Shown: positions 20,519-33,301 of the stretch, one piece after another | How positions within the stretch are numbered: position 1 is the first letter of the stretch | How the letters are laid out: each line of letters opens with the position of its first letter | NCBI RefSeq assembly: GCF_026151205.1 | Contig: NC_087076.1 | Coordinates: 4,921,902 to 4,985,901, forward strand | DNA: 64,000 nt | Origin: Bolinopsis microptera | Lineage: Eukaryota; Ctenophora; Tentaculata; Lobata; Bolinopsidae | Direction: 5' to 3' | Program-made: the position numbers and the translations under genes | Notes under the pieces: generated by a model | Databases searched by the model: none | Told to the model about the DNA's origin: nothing | Seen by the model: the letters and a program-made list of their open reading frames with translations, nothing else

Positions 20519-22546
20519 CTTCAAACCCTTAACTATTTCAATTATTTCTGATGCGGACGAATCTTCTAGATTCATGCTCCGCTGGCATTTGCTATCTTGA
20601 GTTTCTGTTACGATAGTCCGGCCCTCAGAGCATACGAGACCATTTTCTCTCTTAAGAGTCTCAGCTATATTGCAGAAATAGTCATTGAAGCTATTCGCAA
20701 TTTGCTGAGAATCTGTTATCTCGCTCCCATTATAGTTAATTTTGTTTATCTTAATTTTGCCTTTTTTCTTTCTGTTTAACAAGTTATTAACCATTTGCCA
20801 TTGTTTTCTGCTGTCGCTAGAATATTTTGTAAAGTACGCGTTGTAATATTTGTTTTTGGCCTTATCCACGTGTTTATTCACAAATTTCTTCATTTTCTTG
20901 TACCTAATATCATTTTCAGTGGTCGGGTTTGTGACAAAATCTTCATAAAATTTATTTTTGCGATCACATGCGCACCGTAACCATTCTTGGATCCACGGCT
21001 TTGTGTTTTTACGGCGGCCTGGTTTACTCTTTTTTGCCTTAATTGGGAAATTTCGGTCGTATAGTTCACTATATTTTTTATCAAAAGCCTCAAATTTTTC
21101 AACTACAGAATCATAGTTATTAACCAAGTTCCAGTCTACCGCAGAAATGTCGTTCTCGAACTTTTTGATACTGTCATCGTTTATTACACGAGAAGATGTT
21201 TCTGTTGTATCTTCTTGAAGTTTACAACTGAGCCTATTCTGATCAACCATAATTGTGACAAAAGTTGCCAAGTGGTCAGAGATTGATTCAGAAATTACTC
21301 CCGATTTTGTAACAGCGTGGCAATTATTGACGAAAATATGGTCAATGATAGTCGCACTGTGATCTGTGACTCTAGTTGGTCTTGATATCACAGGAGCGAA
21401 TCCATGCTCTGCTAGAGTGTCCACATACTTAGTAACAGAGTCTATTCTCCCGTAATCTAGTAGGTCTATGTTAGTATCACTGGCCAGCATGATATTTTTG
21501 TTTCGATGTCTTGCTAAGTTACGGAGAACAATTTTTAATTGTTCAAGGAAACCATTCAAATCCCCACTTGGAGAGCGATATATATTACAGATTAACGCGT
21601 TTTTGTGCCCTTTCAAGGTAAGTTCTGCAACCAAGAATTCTCCTATCTTAGGATTATCGTGGCAACATAGAGCGCTCTAAACGTTTATGTCAGATAATTC
21701 ACATAGTTTTTTGTTAACATATATGACTAATCCTCCACCACGATTTGACGCTCTGCAGCGGGAGTCTGAACATACGGTGGATAGAAACCGTCTAGTTCGA
21801 GCTCCTCTCCCTGAAAAGGCAAACATTCCGTGTTACAATTTGTTTCATTGAAGCAGAGAACGTCGTATTTTGTGTATTGATCTATATTCTCCCGAAATTC
21901 TTCAATGTTCCCATTAAGTGACCTAACGTTTAGCGAGAAAACTTTTAATTCATACTCCTTCGTTTTTTATCGCTTTCGCGGTATAATATTTGCAGTTATT
22001 TAGAAGACTAGACGTTGTTTCCCATGGATTCAAATCAGCATCAGTATCATCACGATCACCTATTTGATTTGATAGGTGGTCGCGATTAAAGGGGTTAAAC
22101 CTAATAGTGTTACTGAAATTTATCATGTGAAGTTGCCTAATGGAGACATCATATGCTGGGAAAATTTTTCTCAAGCATTCTTTGCAGCCTGTTGAGCCAG
22201 CAGAACATCTTGTGTGGGATAGGTTGTCACAGTAGCAACATTTGGTCATTTGTCTTATATTCCCAATTTTTGTGCAAGTGTGACATTTTTCTCGTTTATT
22301 GGAGACTGGGATTTGTATAGGCCGTGATGGTAATAGAGGCATGACGGCGCCCACTGGAAGAATTTCTGAAATGCATCTGTAGCAAGACCATTCTCCAGTA
22401 AGTTCAGTTATGTCGCTAGGTGTTAGGTGAGCACATTTTGGGTGATATGTCATATAACAAATACTACAAGTGATGCTTATCTTGTGTGAGACTAGGCGCT
22501 TTGTACAGGCCTTACAGCTATTTTTACTACTTCGGATAACTACCAT
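20519..22546 (-). pseudogene. L1 ORF2, N-terminal PHD-like fingers and endonuclease part
   Basis: From the ATG at 22546 the frame carries two PHD-like fingers, then a frame change near 21960 (ending KAIKNEGV; L6 reads on without it). The APE endonuclease resumes with IYRSPSGDLNGFLEQL, ASDTNIDLLDY (GDTNIDLL in L6), TRVTDHSATIIDHIFVNN and SDHLATFVTI. The G-to-S change in the GDTN motif would itself harm a catalytic segment. The part ends KGLK at 20519, where element 2 begins; the sequel IKSTSDM is at 16811. Confidence 0.85.
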
Positions 22547-23070
22547 TTTTTGGCTGTAAATGATACTCTTTCTTAAATGTAGATATAGGTTTGCTACTGT
22601 ATATTAATATATAATAAAGTACACGGAAAAACAGTCACTGAAAGTATCTACTCCAGATGAGTGAGCCAAGAAAATGGGGCCAGGGAAGAGTGAGAAAACG
22701 TGCGAGGTTTTGTGAACACTCTGTCCGGGTCCCTAATTTCAGCTCCTAACTAGAGAAATCAATTCAGTTAAGTGTTGTTCTGTGGGAATAAGTTTAAAAA
22801 GTTAATCGAAGTATGTGAAATGTGAATGTGACTTGTATTCTGTATTTGTAACTTGTAAGTGTATGTACTTAGTGGTCTGATTACGTGGTTCAACTTAGTA
22901 AAGATAAGATTTCGATTAGCCGTAAGCTGGTGCAGATAAGACATGGTTCGTGTACTGTACGATTCTTAGTAGATTAATAATTATGTCCAAATTTTCGATG
23001 TAGTATGTTTGTAGATTGTATTGCTGTTCTAAGGTCTGCCCAAAGAAGAAACATACTCCCGTCTTAGCAG
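22547..23070 (-). other. L1 spacer between ORF1 and ORF2
   Basis: The 524-bp AT-rich spacer is conserved in L6 (58517-59045), L4 and L5. It has no open frame. It could carry the initiation signal for ORF2, but nothing specific is visible. Confidence 0.6.
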
Positions 23071-23787
23071 TCAGTGTTTTCGAATTAAGTAGCTGCGCCC
23101 CATAAATTCTTTGTCACAGGTAGCAAGAGAGCGAGCTATCTCTCTCTTGGACAGTACTGTTAGGTGAATTCCGTTTCCATCAGGATCTACAATGACCTCT
23201 CTTCTCTGGTATAAAACAGTACAAATATGGTGCGAGTCAAATAACCATAGCTTGGACACTCTATTGCTTAGTTCAAAAATAAAGCTGTTAAAATGCTTAA
23301 CCTCCTCAGTCCTCATTGAGCCACGAGAAACGTGTGAGAACTAAAGAATTAAATATAAAAGTCGTGTTAGGATATTTCTCAATTAGATAATCAATATTTC
23401 TTTTAAAATCACACGAAAGGGAGTGGTGGTGGTGGTCATAGCGAGATAAATCGTTTATACCAGAAGAAATGATGACAATTTTAGAGCCAGAAATATACTG
23501 TTCGTGATCTAAAATTTTGTATAACTGGTACATTTCGCGTTTGATGCAGTGTACATTAGGAAGGTCGAAAGGAACATCTCTGAGAAGCGAGTCCGTCAAG
23601 AATAATAGACGCTCCTTAGGTTGAGACTGCTCAGTAGCCGTAGGCTTATGAATCGGTTCGTGGATCCTCGGGATTTTTTTGCGAGGGGGGTATTTTGAGA
23701 GAGGCGTCTGAACGTAAGCGATATTCTGCAGTCCTGAGTTTCTGGTTGTGGCAATATACCATGCTCCCAGAAATTCTGTGATTCACG
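23071..23787 (-). pseudogene. L1 ORF1 with SGNH/GDSL-like esterase domain
   Basis: The frame opens after a TGA near 23787 and reads EFLGAWYIATTRNSG, then ERLLFLTDSLLRDV, KIVIISSGINDLS and VDPDGNGIHLTVL. These are the SGNH blocks I (DS serine), III (G-x-N-D) and V (D...GxH). An esterase ORF1 is known for CR1-like LINEs. A 7-bp insertion at about 23313 (GACTGAG relative to L4 and L5) breaks the frame after SWLNE. The true start is not seen: the - strand text upstream of 23787 is in another frame. Confidence 0.75.
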
Positions 23788-23792
23788 TGTCA

Positions 23793-24343
23793 TCACATAC
23801 ACACATCCATGATCAAGTTTGTGGATCTCTGTTTGACCGGACCGACTTTGCTACGAAATACCAGGTCTCTAGAGGCCCCAAGACTGAGTGTAATGATGTC
23901 ACCAGTGACCTCATTTTCATCATCACTGTGGATTAAGGGTATATGGCACTTGCCGTTTTCATATTTGGTGATTAGACAAGTTACCTGCTCCTTATTAAAC
24001 GTAGGGTCATCTAATGCATTCGAAATGTTTGTAAAAATGTGGTCAATAACGGAGTTCTGAGGATAGTTTCTGGCATGATGCACGGTCGACCCATAGCGGT
24101 AATCTGTTGCTCCAAAGTACTGTACGGATCGGGATGCGATTCTGCGGAAGTTCATGCTCTTGCAGATGTCCATCCAATTAATGTCATTAAAGTTCACACT
24201 TAGATTACATACCGGAGTAGGTAGAGCTGCGAGATACATAGGGCTACCAGGTCCTGGTGGAACCTAACTCCTAAGCGATCCATGATATCACGACAGGCTC
24301 TACAATATGAGTACATGTACTTAGTGATGTAGTTGTACGGTTC
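23793..24343 (-). other. Unassigned open frames, possibly a degenerate endonuclease-like fragment
   Basis: A 148-codon frame (23793-24239) contains LSVNFNDINWMDICKSM and NSVIDHIFTNISNALDD. The last resembles the S-x-IDHIF-x-N segment of LINE endonucleases, and FNDINW could correspond to a GDFN-type motif. The overlapping frame 24200-24403 runs into the hAT-like end. The resemblance is short, and the frame may be a decayed LINE or the upstream part of L1. Confidence 0.3.
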
Positions 24344-24746
24344 TAGGAACCGACCGGAATGGGCTTTTGGCTGCCGGACAGGATTTTGCCGTACCTGTAT
24401 CAATCTATTATCCGGTTAGCCGGATTTTGTCGGAACGGAACCAGTTGTTAGGAAGGGCAAATATGAGGCTGCCGGAACTTGCCAGGATGTGCCGGATCTT
24501 GCCGGAAAATTTGAATAAATTCTTATTATTATTGGGCTTTTTTAGTTTTGTCATTATCAATTATGATATTAATCCTTATAAGCCATAGTTTTTAATTACC
24601 TTAAGAACGATAAATTTAGTCTATCATAAAGTTAGCTAACTAAAATTGTTGTAAACCAAATTTCATGAGACTAGCTGTTCCAGCGACTAATTTTAAAGGA
24701 GACCAAAATTTCATTTTTAATTAATATAATGACATCACCGTTCCTA
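24344..24746. mobile_element. hAT-like element 3 (one clear end, right boundary uncertain)
   Basis: It starts TAGGAACCGACCGGAATGGG with the same CCGG-rich subterminal array as the left end of element 2 (24344-24510). A possible right end, CACCGTTCCTA, lies at 24736-24746. No matching 8-bp flanks are seen (TACGGTTC on the left), so it may be truncated or recombined. Confidence 0.5.
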
Positions 24747-25034
24747 CTGCTGAACTACTTTGTTGGGAGGAAAGACTGTTGTGAAACTACGAAGCACAAA
24801 ACTGTACCAAAGTCCCATTGCACTTAAAGGGTTAGAGCTCCTCATTTTTAATCGATTCATGACATCCCAACATATGTTCTGTTGAAACAGCTGAAGGATC
24901 ATAATATATCGACATAAACTAGGTCGTACCGACAGAAATGGTAAAGTTGAAAAAGGGTGACAAAGAAACCGAACAGCGTACTGATTACTGAAGAACTTAG
25001 TCACAGACTCTGGATCTGATGTTATTGAAATTCC
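24747..25034 (-). pseudogene. LINE fragment (endonuclease/RT linker region)
   Basis: The - strand reads ISITSDPESVTKFFSNQYA, then DVMNRLKMRSSNPLSAMG. This resembles the segment before the RT fingers, where the usual order is xxFNxYFxxVF and then LKxxKSxGPDGI. The GPDG motif is degraded. It does not belong to the L1-L6 family by sequence. Confidence 0.4.
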
Positions 25035-28000
25035 TGATTGATTGAGGAGCACTACCCGAAGGCATTACTCGGCACTAACGCCTTAAAATCTTTAATTACA
25101 ATCAAATATAAATATATGCACACAATGTATAAAGTATTAATAATGTATAAAATATGATTATGCTATTAGCAAATTTAAATAGTACTATTAAGAATTTTAA
25201 ATAACTCTTATCTCTTGACATAAATTTAGAACAGCGACACAGGGTCTGAAGAATGCGCGGTGATATTTTTATCTTTTAAAAGTTGTAAATGACAGTGAAA
25301 TTGCGCGGTGTCGATAGCATTGTAAAAAATGCTCGAAGATAGTCATATTTTGTTATGAGGTTACAGTTTTGTTGCTCGTTATTATGATCAACGTATGTTG
25401 TACCAAATTATTTAAATTTCTAAAAGTACGAAGTTTGAGTTGTCCCAGTCCTTGTCATCCGGTTTATGTGCTTGTGCAGTAAGCACATGCTTGTTGACTG
25501 TAGACTTGAATGAATTTAGGAATTTGTCTTGTAGGCAAGTGGTGACATATTTTATGTCCTTGTAATAATGTTGACTGTTTGGTTATATAACTTAGGCCCA
25601 ATGTAAGAAATGCTCTTGTCTGAATTACATAAACGGTTAAATGGTACTGCAAAGAACTCAGGTTCTCTTCTAGGTGCGTTTAAGTTTGAAACAGTGAACA
25701 TTCTTATAATATTTGGTGGTGCAGTGTTAGAATAAACTTTGTGCATAAAGCATAATATACATTTAGCTATCACGTTCGGTAAAGCTAATACTTCTAGTTT
25801 ATTGAAAATTTCCTTTGTGTGTGAAGGTGTGCTATTCAGATCTTTGTCATAAAAATAGCGGTGGTATTGGTTATCTGCAGCGCGAATGCCCTTTTTCTGG
25901 GCCGAGAAGACTCTTTTAACGGAGTTTAGCGATCTTGTTCCCCAAACTGTGCAGCAGTAGTACAAGTGAGACTGAACAAAGCTGTTGTATATCAACTTGA
26001 GTGCTTTGTTAGGTACTGAGCCTTTGAGTTTGTAGAGAACTACCCGCATTTCTAGATACTTTAGTGGCTAAATGTCTAATGTGGTGGGCCCATTTAGCTT
26101 GTATCAATGATCACGCCAAGAAGAACTTTTCGTGATAACTTTGCTTTAGTCGCTCACCTCCCATGTAGATTTCTATATCCTTAGTTTTCTTATTTGTAAA
26201 GATCATATATTTAGTTTTGCTAGCATTTAATTTAAGCCGTTATAGTAGCCCAATCAATTATCAAAGTCAGAATCTCATTCACCAATGCATTAAGTTGTTC
26301 AAATGTATTGTACCTTATTATTAGGTTTGCGTCGTCAGCGAAATAAATATGTTTAGCTAAATTACTAATCTGCGGAAGGTCGTTGATGTAGATTATGAAC
26401 AGAATTGGTCCGAGAATGGAGCCAGCTGTGGTACTCCGTAGTTAAGTTTGAGGTGAGAGGACTTGCAGTTGTTGACGCTCACGTATTGCTCTCTATCGGT
26501 TAGATATGAGTGAAACAAGATAAAGCCAACCCCGCGAACTCCATAGTGCTCAAGTTTTCTCAGAAGAATACTGCTGTCAACCATGTCAAAGGCCTTGCTG
26601 TAGTCCATAGAAGCAGTGCTGTGACCTGCTTTTTTTTCTAGTGCCCTGTGAATATGGTTTTGGGCTTTTAGTAAAGCATGTTCGCAGCTGCTGCCCAGCC
26701 GAAATCCGTATTGAGAGTCAAATAGGATTTTCTCTGTCTTTACGTGATCTAATAGTCGCGCTTGCATAATTTTTTCAAAGATTTCTTGAGAAAATGAGAG
26801 AAGTGAGATAAGGTCGATAGTTTGAAACTTCAGCACGTGACCCCACCTTTGTGAAGTGGAAAAATTTTTCGGGGTTTTAAAATTTATGGGGGAAAACTTT
26901 CCCCGGGGATTGGGGTAGAAAAGAGGGGGATTTGGAAAGTAAGCATGGTGCAAGTATATTTCCCCTCATTTTTTCAGGGGAAGTATATTTCATATCAAAA
27001 GTCGACTTAATTTTTAAAAAACCCCATAACTATTTAAATTATTTCTGATGGGGGGGGAACCTTTTTGTTTGCCCCCGCGGGCATTTGTATTTGAGTTTCT
27101 TTTCGTTACCCTCCCCTAGGGGGAAACCCCGGGGGAATTTTCTTTTTTTAAAGAGTCTCGCTATTTTGCAAAAAATTTAGTCTTTAAAGTTTGAAATTTG
27201 TGAGAATTTTTTTTCTCGCCCCCTTTTTAGTTAATTTTGTTTATCTTTTTTTTTCCCTTTTTTTTTCTTTTTTAAAAAAAGTTTTTAAACCCATTTGCCT
27301 TTGTTTTCTGCTGTCGCTAAAATATTTTGAAAAGTAGGGTTTGTAAAAATTTTTTCCCTTGGGCCCTTTACGTGTTTTTTTTCACAAATTTTTTTCTTTT
27401 TTCTTGTACCAAATTCTTTTAGGGTCGGGTTTGGGGAAAAAATTTTCAAAAAATTTTAATTTTTGCGATCACATGCGCCCCGAAACCCTTTTCTTAGATC
27501 CCGGTTTTTTTTGTTTTTTACGGCGGCCGGGTTTTACTTTTTTTTCCCTTTTTTGGGGAAAAATTTCGGTCGTTAGTTCACTATTTTTTTTTATCGAAAG
27601 TTAAATTTTTAATTACAGAATATTAATAGTTTAACCAAGTTCCCCCGTCTACCGCGAAAAAGTCGTTTCGAACTTTTTGGGTACTGTCATGTTTAAATTT
27701 TGAGAAGACATTTCTGTTGTTTTTTGAAGGGTTTCAAAGAGCCCATTTGTTTAAACCCTGATTGTGGGCAAAAGTTGCCCAAAATTTTTTTTTAGGATTT
27801 AACCCGAAAATTTCTCCCCGATTTTGTAAAAGGTGGATTATTGACGAAATTGGGCAATGATTGTAGGTTGATTGTGACTTAGTTTGGGCTAGTATCAAGG
27901 AGGGGAACCCTGCTCTGCTAGGGTACCTATTAGTGACAGAGTTTTTCCGTAAACAGTAGGTTATGTTAGTATTTACCCGGCCCTTATGATATTTTTGTTT

Positions 28001-31000
28001 CGATGTTTGCTAAGTTTGGAGGGAAAAAATTTTAAATTTTTCAAAGGGAAAACCCTTTAAAACCCCCCTTGGAGAGGATATTTTTATTAAAGAATTAAAG
28101 CGTTTTTTTTCCCTTTAAAGGGAAGTTCTGCAAAAGAAAATTTTCCCACTTAGGATTTGTGGCAAATTTTTAGGGCTTAAAGTTTATGTAGTAATTACAT
28201 AGGTTTTTTTTTAAATATATGACTAAACCTCCCCCAAAGATTTGAGTCTGGGGGGAGTCTGAAAAATACGGTGGATTTGAAACCCTTTAGTTCGGTCCCC
28301 TTTCCCCCGAAAAAGGCCCAAATTGTGTTACAAATTTTTTTTCATTGAAGCGAGAAAGTTGTATTTTGTGTTTTGATCTTAAATTTCCGAAACTTCAATG
28401 TTCCCCTTAAATGGGCCCAAAAGTTTAGCGAGAAAGTTTTAATTTATTTCGAAATTTTTTTTTTCTTTCGCGGTTAGTATTTGAGTTATTTAGAAGATGG
28501 CTTGTTTAAAGGATTCAAATCGCATCAGTATTCCCCGATCAAATATTTTTTTTGATAGGTGTGCGATTTTTAAAAGGGGTTTAAAACCAATTTGTGTTAG
28601 GAAAAATTTTTCATGTGAAACTGTCTAAAGGAGAATATTTGCTGGGAAAAATTTTTTAAACATTCTTTGCAGCCTGTTGAGCCAGCAGAAAAATCTTGTG
28701 TGGGATGGTTGTTCCCCTAGGGAACATTTGGTCATTTGTCTTTCTTCCAATTTTTTTGCAAGTGGACATTTTTTTAATTTTTTGGAGATGGGGGTTTTTA
28801 AGGCCCTGATGGTAATAGAGGCTTGGGGCGGCGCCCACGGAGAATTTTGAAATGCAGCTGTAGGGAAGCCATTTTCAGTAAGTTCCCGTTATGTCGTAGG
28901 GGTTAAAGGGGGACATTTTGGGTGATTTTGTCATATTTAAGGGTACTAAAGTGTGGTTATCTTGGGGTGGGTAGGGTTTGTCAGGTTACAGCTATTTTTA
29001 CATTGGGGTAAATACATTTTTTTTTGTAAAAGATACTCTTGGGTTTTAAAAGTAGAATAGGTTTGTTTTGGGATTTAATATATAAAAAAGTAACGGAAAA
29101 ACAGTTGAAAGTAAATTTTAGTTTAGTGGGGGCCAAAAATGAACCCGGGAAAAGTGAGAAAATGCGGGGGTTTTTTTAAAACTTTGTGGGTCCCCAAATT
29201 TTATTCCCAACTAGAGAAATAATTTAGTTTAAATGGTTTTTTGTCGGGGAAAATTTTTAAAAAATTAATCGAAAAATATGTGGAAAAGTGAATGTGACTT
29301 TTAATTTTGTATTTGTAACTTGTAAGTGTATGTATTTGTGGGTTTATTAGTGAATTTTAAAATTTTAAAGATAAAAATTTGATTAGCCCTAAGTTTTTGA
29401 GATAAACCGGTTGTTTTTACTGTACGATTCTTTTGTAGATTAATAATTTTGTCAAAATTTTTTTTGTGGTATGTTTGTATTTTTTATTTGTTCTAAAGGG
29501 TTTCCCATGAAGGAAAAATTTCTCCCCTCTTGCGGCCCGTGTTTTTGAAATTTAAAAAAAAAATATTTTTTAAAAAACAAATATTTAAATTTTTTGGCAC
29601 CCAAAACAACAAACCCAAAAATAAAAATCGGGGAGGGTTTTTAAGAGGGTTTTAAAATTCCCAAGGGGGGGGGATGCCCTTTTCTTTAGGATTTGAGATG
29701 CTGTTTTTGAAACCCCTCAAATCCCCCAAAGTAAAATTTCTAATTTCAGTATACAAAAAATAGAAAAAAAAAAATTTTAAAATTTTAAATTTCTTATTTG
29801 GGTTTGGGGGTGAAAAAGGGGAGCCCCGTTGGTTTAAATTTAGCTTTAGGTTTTTGAAACCAAATTTAAAAAGGGTTTGATGTTTCCCTGAAAAGAGAGA
29901 AAATCTGTGTGCTAGTCTACGGATGTAGAGTTTGGAAAATTTAAAATAGATTTGTTACCCTTTAATTGGGTCATTTTCGATTTTGGGGGTACAAGTGTTT
30001 TTAAAGGGTTTGAAAATTTTTTAAAACTGACGAAATGATAAGTTGAATTTTTTGGAAAAAGGGTTTCAAACCCCCTCCCACATTAGCTCCCCTTTTCGGG
30101 TAATGGGGGTGAGGGCATTCCCCAAAATTTTGTAGAGGGGTACAAAAAAATTTTTTTGGGGGGATACTAAACCCCAGTAAAGGGACAATCAGACGAAATT
30201 TTTCATTTCTAGGACAGAACTTGAAAAGATTTTTAAAACGACCCCGGGGGGCATTTAAATTTTAAAAATTTAAAAATTCCCTAAAAGTATGGTACATTTT
30301 GTTTCCAGGTTCTAATTTTTTGCCCCGGTGAATAGGGTTTAGTGTGTTTAAAAAGTATTCTTGCTTTGCCAATGTTCTTTTTAAGTTCTTGAACGTGCAC
30401 AGGTAAAAAAGTTTTCTTTATGGAACAAAATTGGGGAAAGTTACCAATTAAACAGTTTATAAAATTGTTTTTAAAAAACAAAGTTTTTTTTTCCGCTTAT
30501 GTTTAGGGAAACCCCCCCCAGCAATTATAAAAAAGCTAAAAATGTGCCCAAAAAGACCCTTTTATGTTAAAAAATTTAGAAAATTTGGGGGTGAATTTTC
30601 AATTCTCTTAATCGATACAATACTGGGTTCCCCCCCCTTTTTTGATAAATGATTAAAATGTGGGTTCCCCCCCTTTTTTGTTGTTATTAAAACCCCAAAA
30701 AATTTTTAATTTAATTTTTTAGGTTTTTTTCATTAAAAAATCGTTAGATTTGTTAAAGGGCCCTGTTTTTGGAAAAAGGGCTGTGTTGCTCTTTACAAAT
30801 TTTCCCGAAAAGCATATAACCTTTTTTCCCGCATTTATAGTAATTTGTTAGACTCCCTATAGTTACTGACTTGTTTCATTAATGAAATTTTTTTAAAAGT
30901 TCCCCGTGCGAACTACCTTTTACAAAAAAATTTTTTTATCTTTAGAAAAAAGGGCGAAATTGCCAAACTTGGGGCTCAAAATTTTCTTTATTTTTAAAAC

Positions 31001-32900
31001 AGAAATAGTAGAGGTCCTAACCCCTGACCCTGGGGTAACCATACAATGAAAAATTGTCCCTTTTCCGTTTGAAAAGAGTTACTTTGGGTAGGTTTGTTGA
31101 TAGTTTTGCAAGAGTTTTTAGTGCAAAACCTCTTAAATCCATTTGTGTTTAAATTTATGCAGGAGGTTTTTCGTGCTAAATTTTGTCAAAAGCTTTACTT
31201 AGATCAATAAAATTTCCCAAATTTAAAAGATTTTTTTGTTCCCAAATTATTTAAATATTTTTTTGTTGTTTTCAAACCAAAATTTTCGATCATAAATCAC
31301 GTTTTTATAGCCTTTAGGGTTAATTATATACCTATTATAGATTATTTTTTCAAGGGGGGAATTTTTTAAAAATGGTAATGTAGGGAAAAGGTCGATAGTT
31401 ATCAAGGCATGTGAGTCTCCTTTTTTAAAAATTGGTGTAAAAGAGCCCCTTTTTAAGCTGTTTTGGAAAAACCCCCGTCCCAAAAACAATTAAAGAATTT
31501 TAGGATATTTAAACCCGCCCGATAAATTTTTCATTTTTTTTAAAATTTAACAGAGATATCCTTGCCTTCCATTTTTAAGGTAAAAATGATTTTTTCTTTC
31601 TTTTCGTAAGGGGCTGGAAAAAAAGAGTTCAATCTTTCTTGTTGGGGATTGTTTTAAATTGTCTTAATTTAAAAATTTCCATCAGTTACCCTACGAGATG
31701 GGAAAAAGGTTTAAAATTTTGAATTAAAATTTTCGAGCAATAGACGAGAAGTAAATTTAAATCCGTTAGAAATTTTTCCCGGGGTTTAGTTACAATTCGG
31801 AATAAATTTAAAAATGATGCTTTTATATTTTTTTAGATTTACCCCCGAGTTCGTTTAAACAATTTCCCCGGTTTTTTTTAAAATTTCCCTTTTGCAAGTT
31901 CAATTTTTTTTCCATATTTGGGTTTTTTCGCGATTTTATAGGGTTTGTTTAGGATTGAAAGATATCCTTATATTTGATTTTAAAATTTTACCTAATGGGT
32001 TGTTTTTTGGGAACGAACCCCCATCGCTTGTAGTGAAAGCCTTTAGTAAACACAGATTTAATTAACGCAGAAGTTTATCCATGGGTTCATAATCTATTTC
32101 GTTTTGGGTTGGGAAAACCCCGCAGTTTGGTCCAATTTGAAATTTGTTCGGGTTTTTTTATGGACAGTTTGGGAAAATTTTTTAAAAAACCCTTTCCCTA
32201 TTTCGAAAAGTTCGGGTCGGTAGAATTTCCAAATCCATTAAAGGGAAATTTCTAATTAGACCACAATAAACATATTAGGTTTAAATTTGGTTATTTGGAA
32301 AACCCTTTTGTATTAACGATATGAAAAAGAAAATTGGGTTATGATTTGGGAAAATTTTGGGTTCAAGAAATTTCCCGATCCAAAAAACCCCGCTCATTGA
32401 GTTTTACTAAAAAAATTTTCAATTTTAAATTTTGTTTCAACCCGGGTTGGAGGGGGGGCAATCGAATTTTCAAAGGGATTAAATTTTTACTGTAGATGTT
32501 TGGGAAAACCTTTTAGCTTTGTTTTTTTCCCCGGGCCAAAAAAAATCAAATTTTAAGTCACCCTTTTAAGGCTAATTTTTAGCGGTAGGGGAAATTTATC
32601 CCCACGTAAGTCAGCAAGTGCATTGAAAAAAACACCCCCTTTGGGGGGCCCGTAGAAAAGGGCCCCCCCAAAATTTTGGAACCCCTGTGTTAGTGAATTT
32701 AACAAAAGTGGGTTTTAAGATTTTCAGGCTTTACATAATTTTTTAAAATGCTGCGCCCCTAAATTTTTTGAACAGGTAGCAAAAGGGAGTATTTTTTTTG
32801 GAAGTTTTGGTTTGGTGGATTGTTTATAGGGTTACAAATTTTACCCCTTTCTTGGGATAAAACAGTCAAAATATGAGAAAAGCATTGAGCTTAATCTTTT
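25035..32900 (-). mobile_element. CR1-like LINE copy L2, partly in corrupted sequence
   Basis: The 3' end is complete (GATTGATTGAGGAGCACTACC at about 25035). The ORF2 C-terminal half is recognisable with small indels (25552-26049 open; motif B near 26440). From about 26860 the homology continues through RT, endonuclease (27050-28400), PHD region (28480-29030) and spacer (29030-29550), but with homopolymer-smeared bases. A different LINE interrupts it at about 29550-32745. It then resumes with the ORF1 end (32745-32880). Its 5' truncation point matches that of L6 (59197). Confidence 0.7.
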
Positions 32901-33300
32901 AAAGTACAGGGTGCTCATTGGCGAATTTTATAGATGCATTTTATTTTTAAAAAAATTTTTTTTTTCTTTCTTTATTGCGCAAAACATTTAATCAAAATTT
33001 CCTAAGTTAAATATAAAATATGATTTTATATGGAAATGAAAAAAAGGTAAAAACATGCAAAAATAAAAAATGGGAATGGGAAAATGGTTCAAAAAATCGA
33101 AAAATGTGACTTAAATTTTTGTAGACTAAAAATTTGGGGAAATTTTTCGACTAAAAATTTTAATTTTTGTACTTGAAAAAGGTCTTCAATCCTTGGTGGG
33201 CCCGACCAATTAACTGGGTTTTTGACGTATAACTCCCCCAAGTTTGCGGTATAGCCATTCCCCTCGCTTTTTTAGGTCATGTCAGTGTTTCCCGAAAAAC
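26860..33300. other. Homopolymer-smeared, low-reliability sequence
   Basis: Compared base by base with L6, bases are replaced by their neighbours, giving long runs: GATGGGGGGGGAACC here against GATGCGGACGAATC in L6. Indels concentrate at runs of A, T, G and C. Both strands and all codon positions are affected equally. This pattern fits a consensus failure rather than evolution. Reading frames here should not be interpreted. Confidence 0.7.
29550..32745 (-). pseudogene. Another LINE inserted in L2 (in corrupted sequence)
   Basis: Inside the L2 ORF1/ORF2 spacer, the - strand shows FTPIFKKGDSHALI and LEKIIYNRY-like text (31247-31489), FIDLSKAFDK (about 31182-31212) and a damaged GVPQGS-type block (about 31020-31040). 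This gives the order of a jockey/CR1-like reverse transcriptase. L6 has no insertion at the corresponding spot (about 59063), so L2 and L6 differ by it. Base quality is too poor for frame or family claims. Confidence 0.55.
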
Positions 33301-33301
33301 T

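Larger units (their letters stand above)
12641..23787 (-). mobile_element. CR1-like LINE copy L1 (PHD/esterase family), split by two insertions
   Basis: Read from right to left, the element has ORF1 (23787-23071), a 524-bp spacer, ORF2 (22546-15196 with an insertion), a 3' UTR, and an end with ATTG repeats (12641-12657) followed by GAGGAGCACTACCCGAAGG. Two other elements split it: 12764-14930 in the 3' UTR and 16817-20518 in ORF2. Intact copies (L2, L6) prove the original continuity at both sites. L1 itself is dead. It has a 7-bp insertion in ORF1, a 21-bp insertion in RT motif A, a 2-bp insertion at about 16335 and a nonsense codon at about 15544. Confidence 0.85.

Noticed and set aside
20516-20700. 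Host gene exon with conserved text near a transposon
   Set aside because: Matches L6 ORF2 linker sequence exactly; it is LINE.
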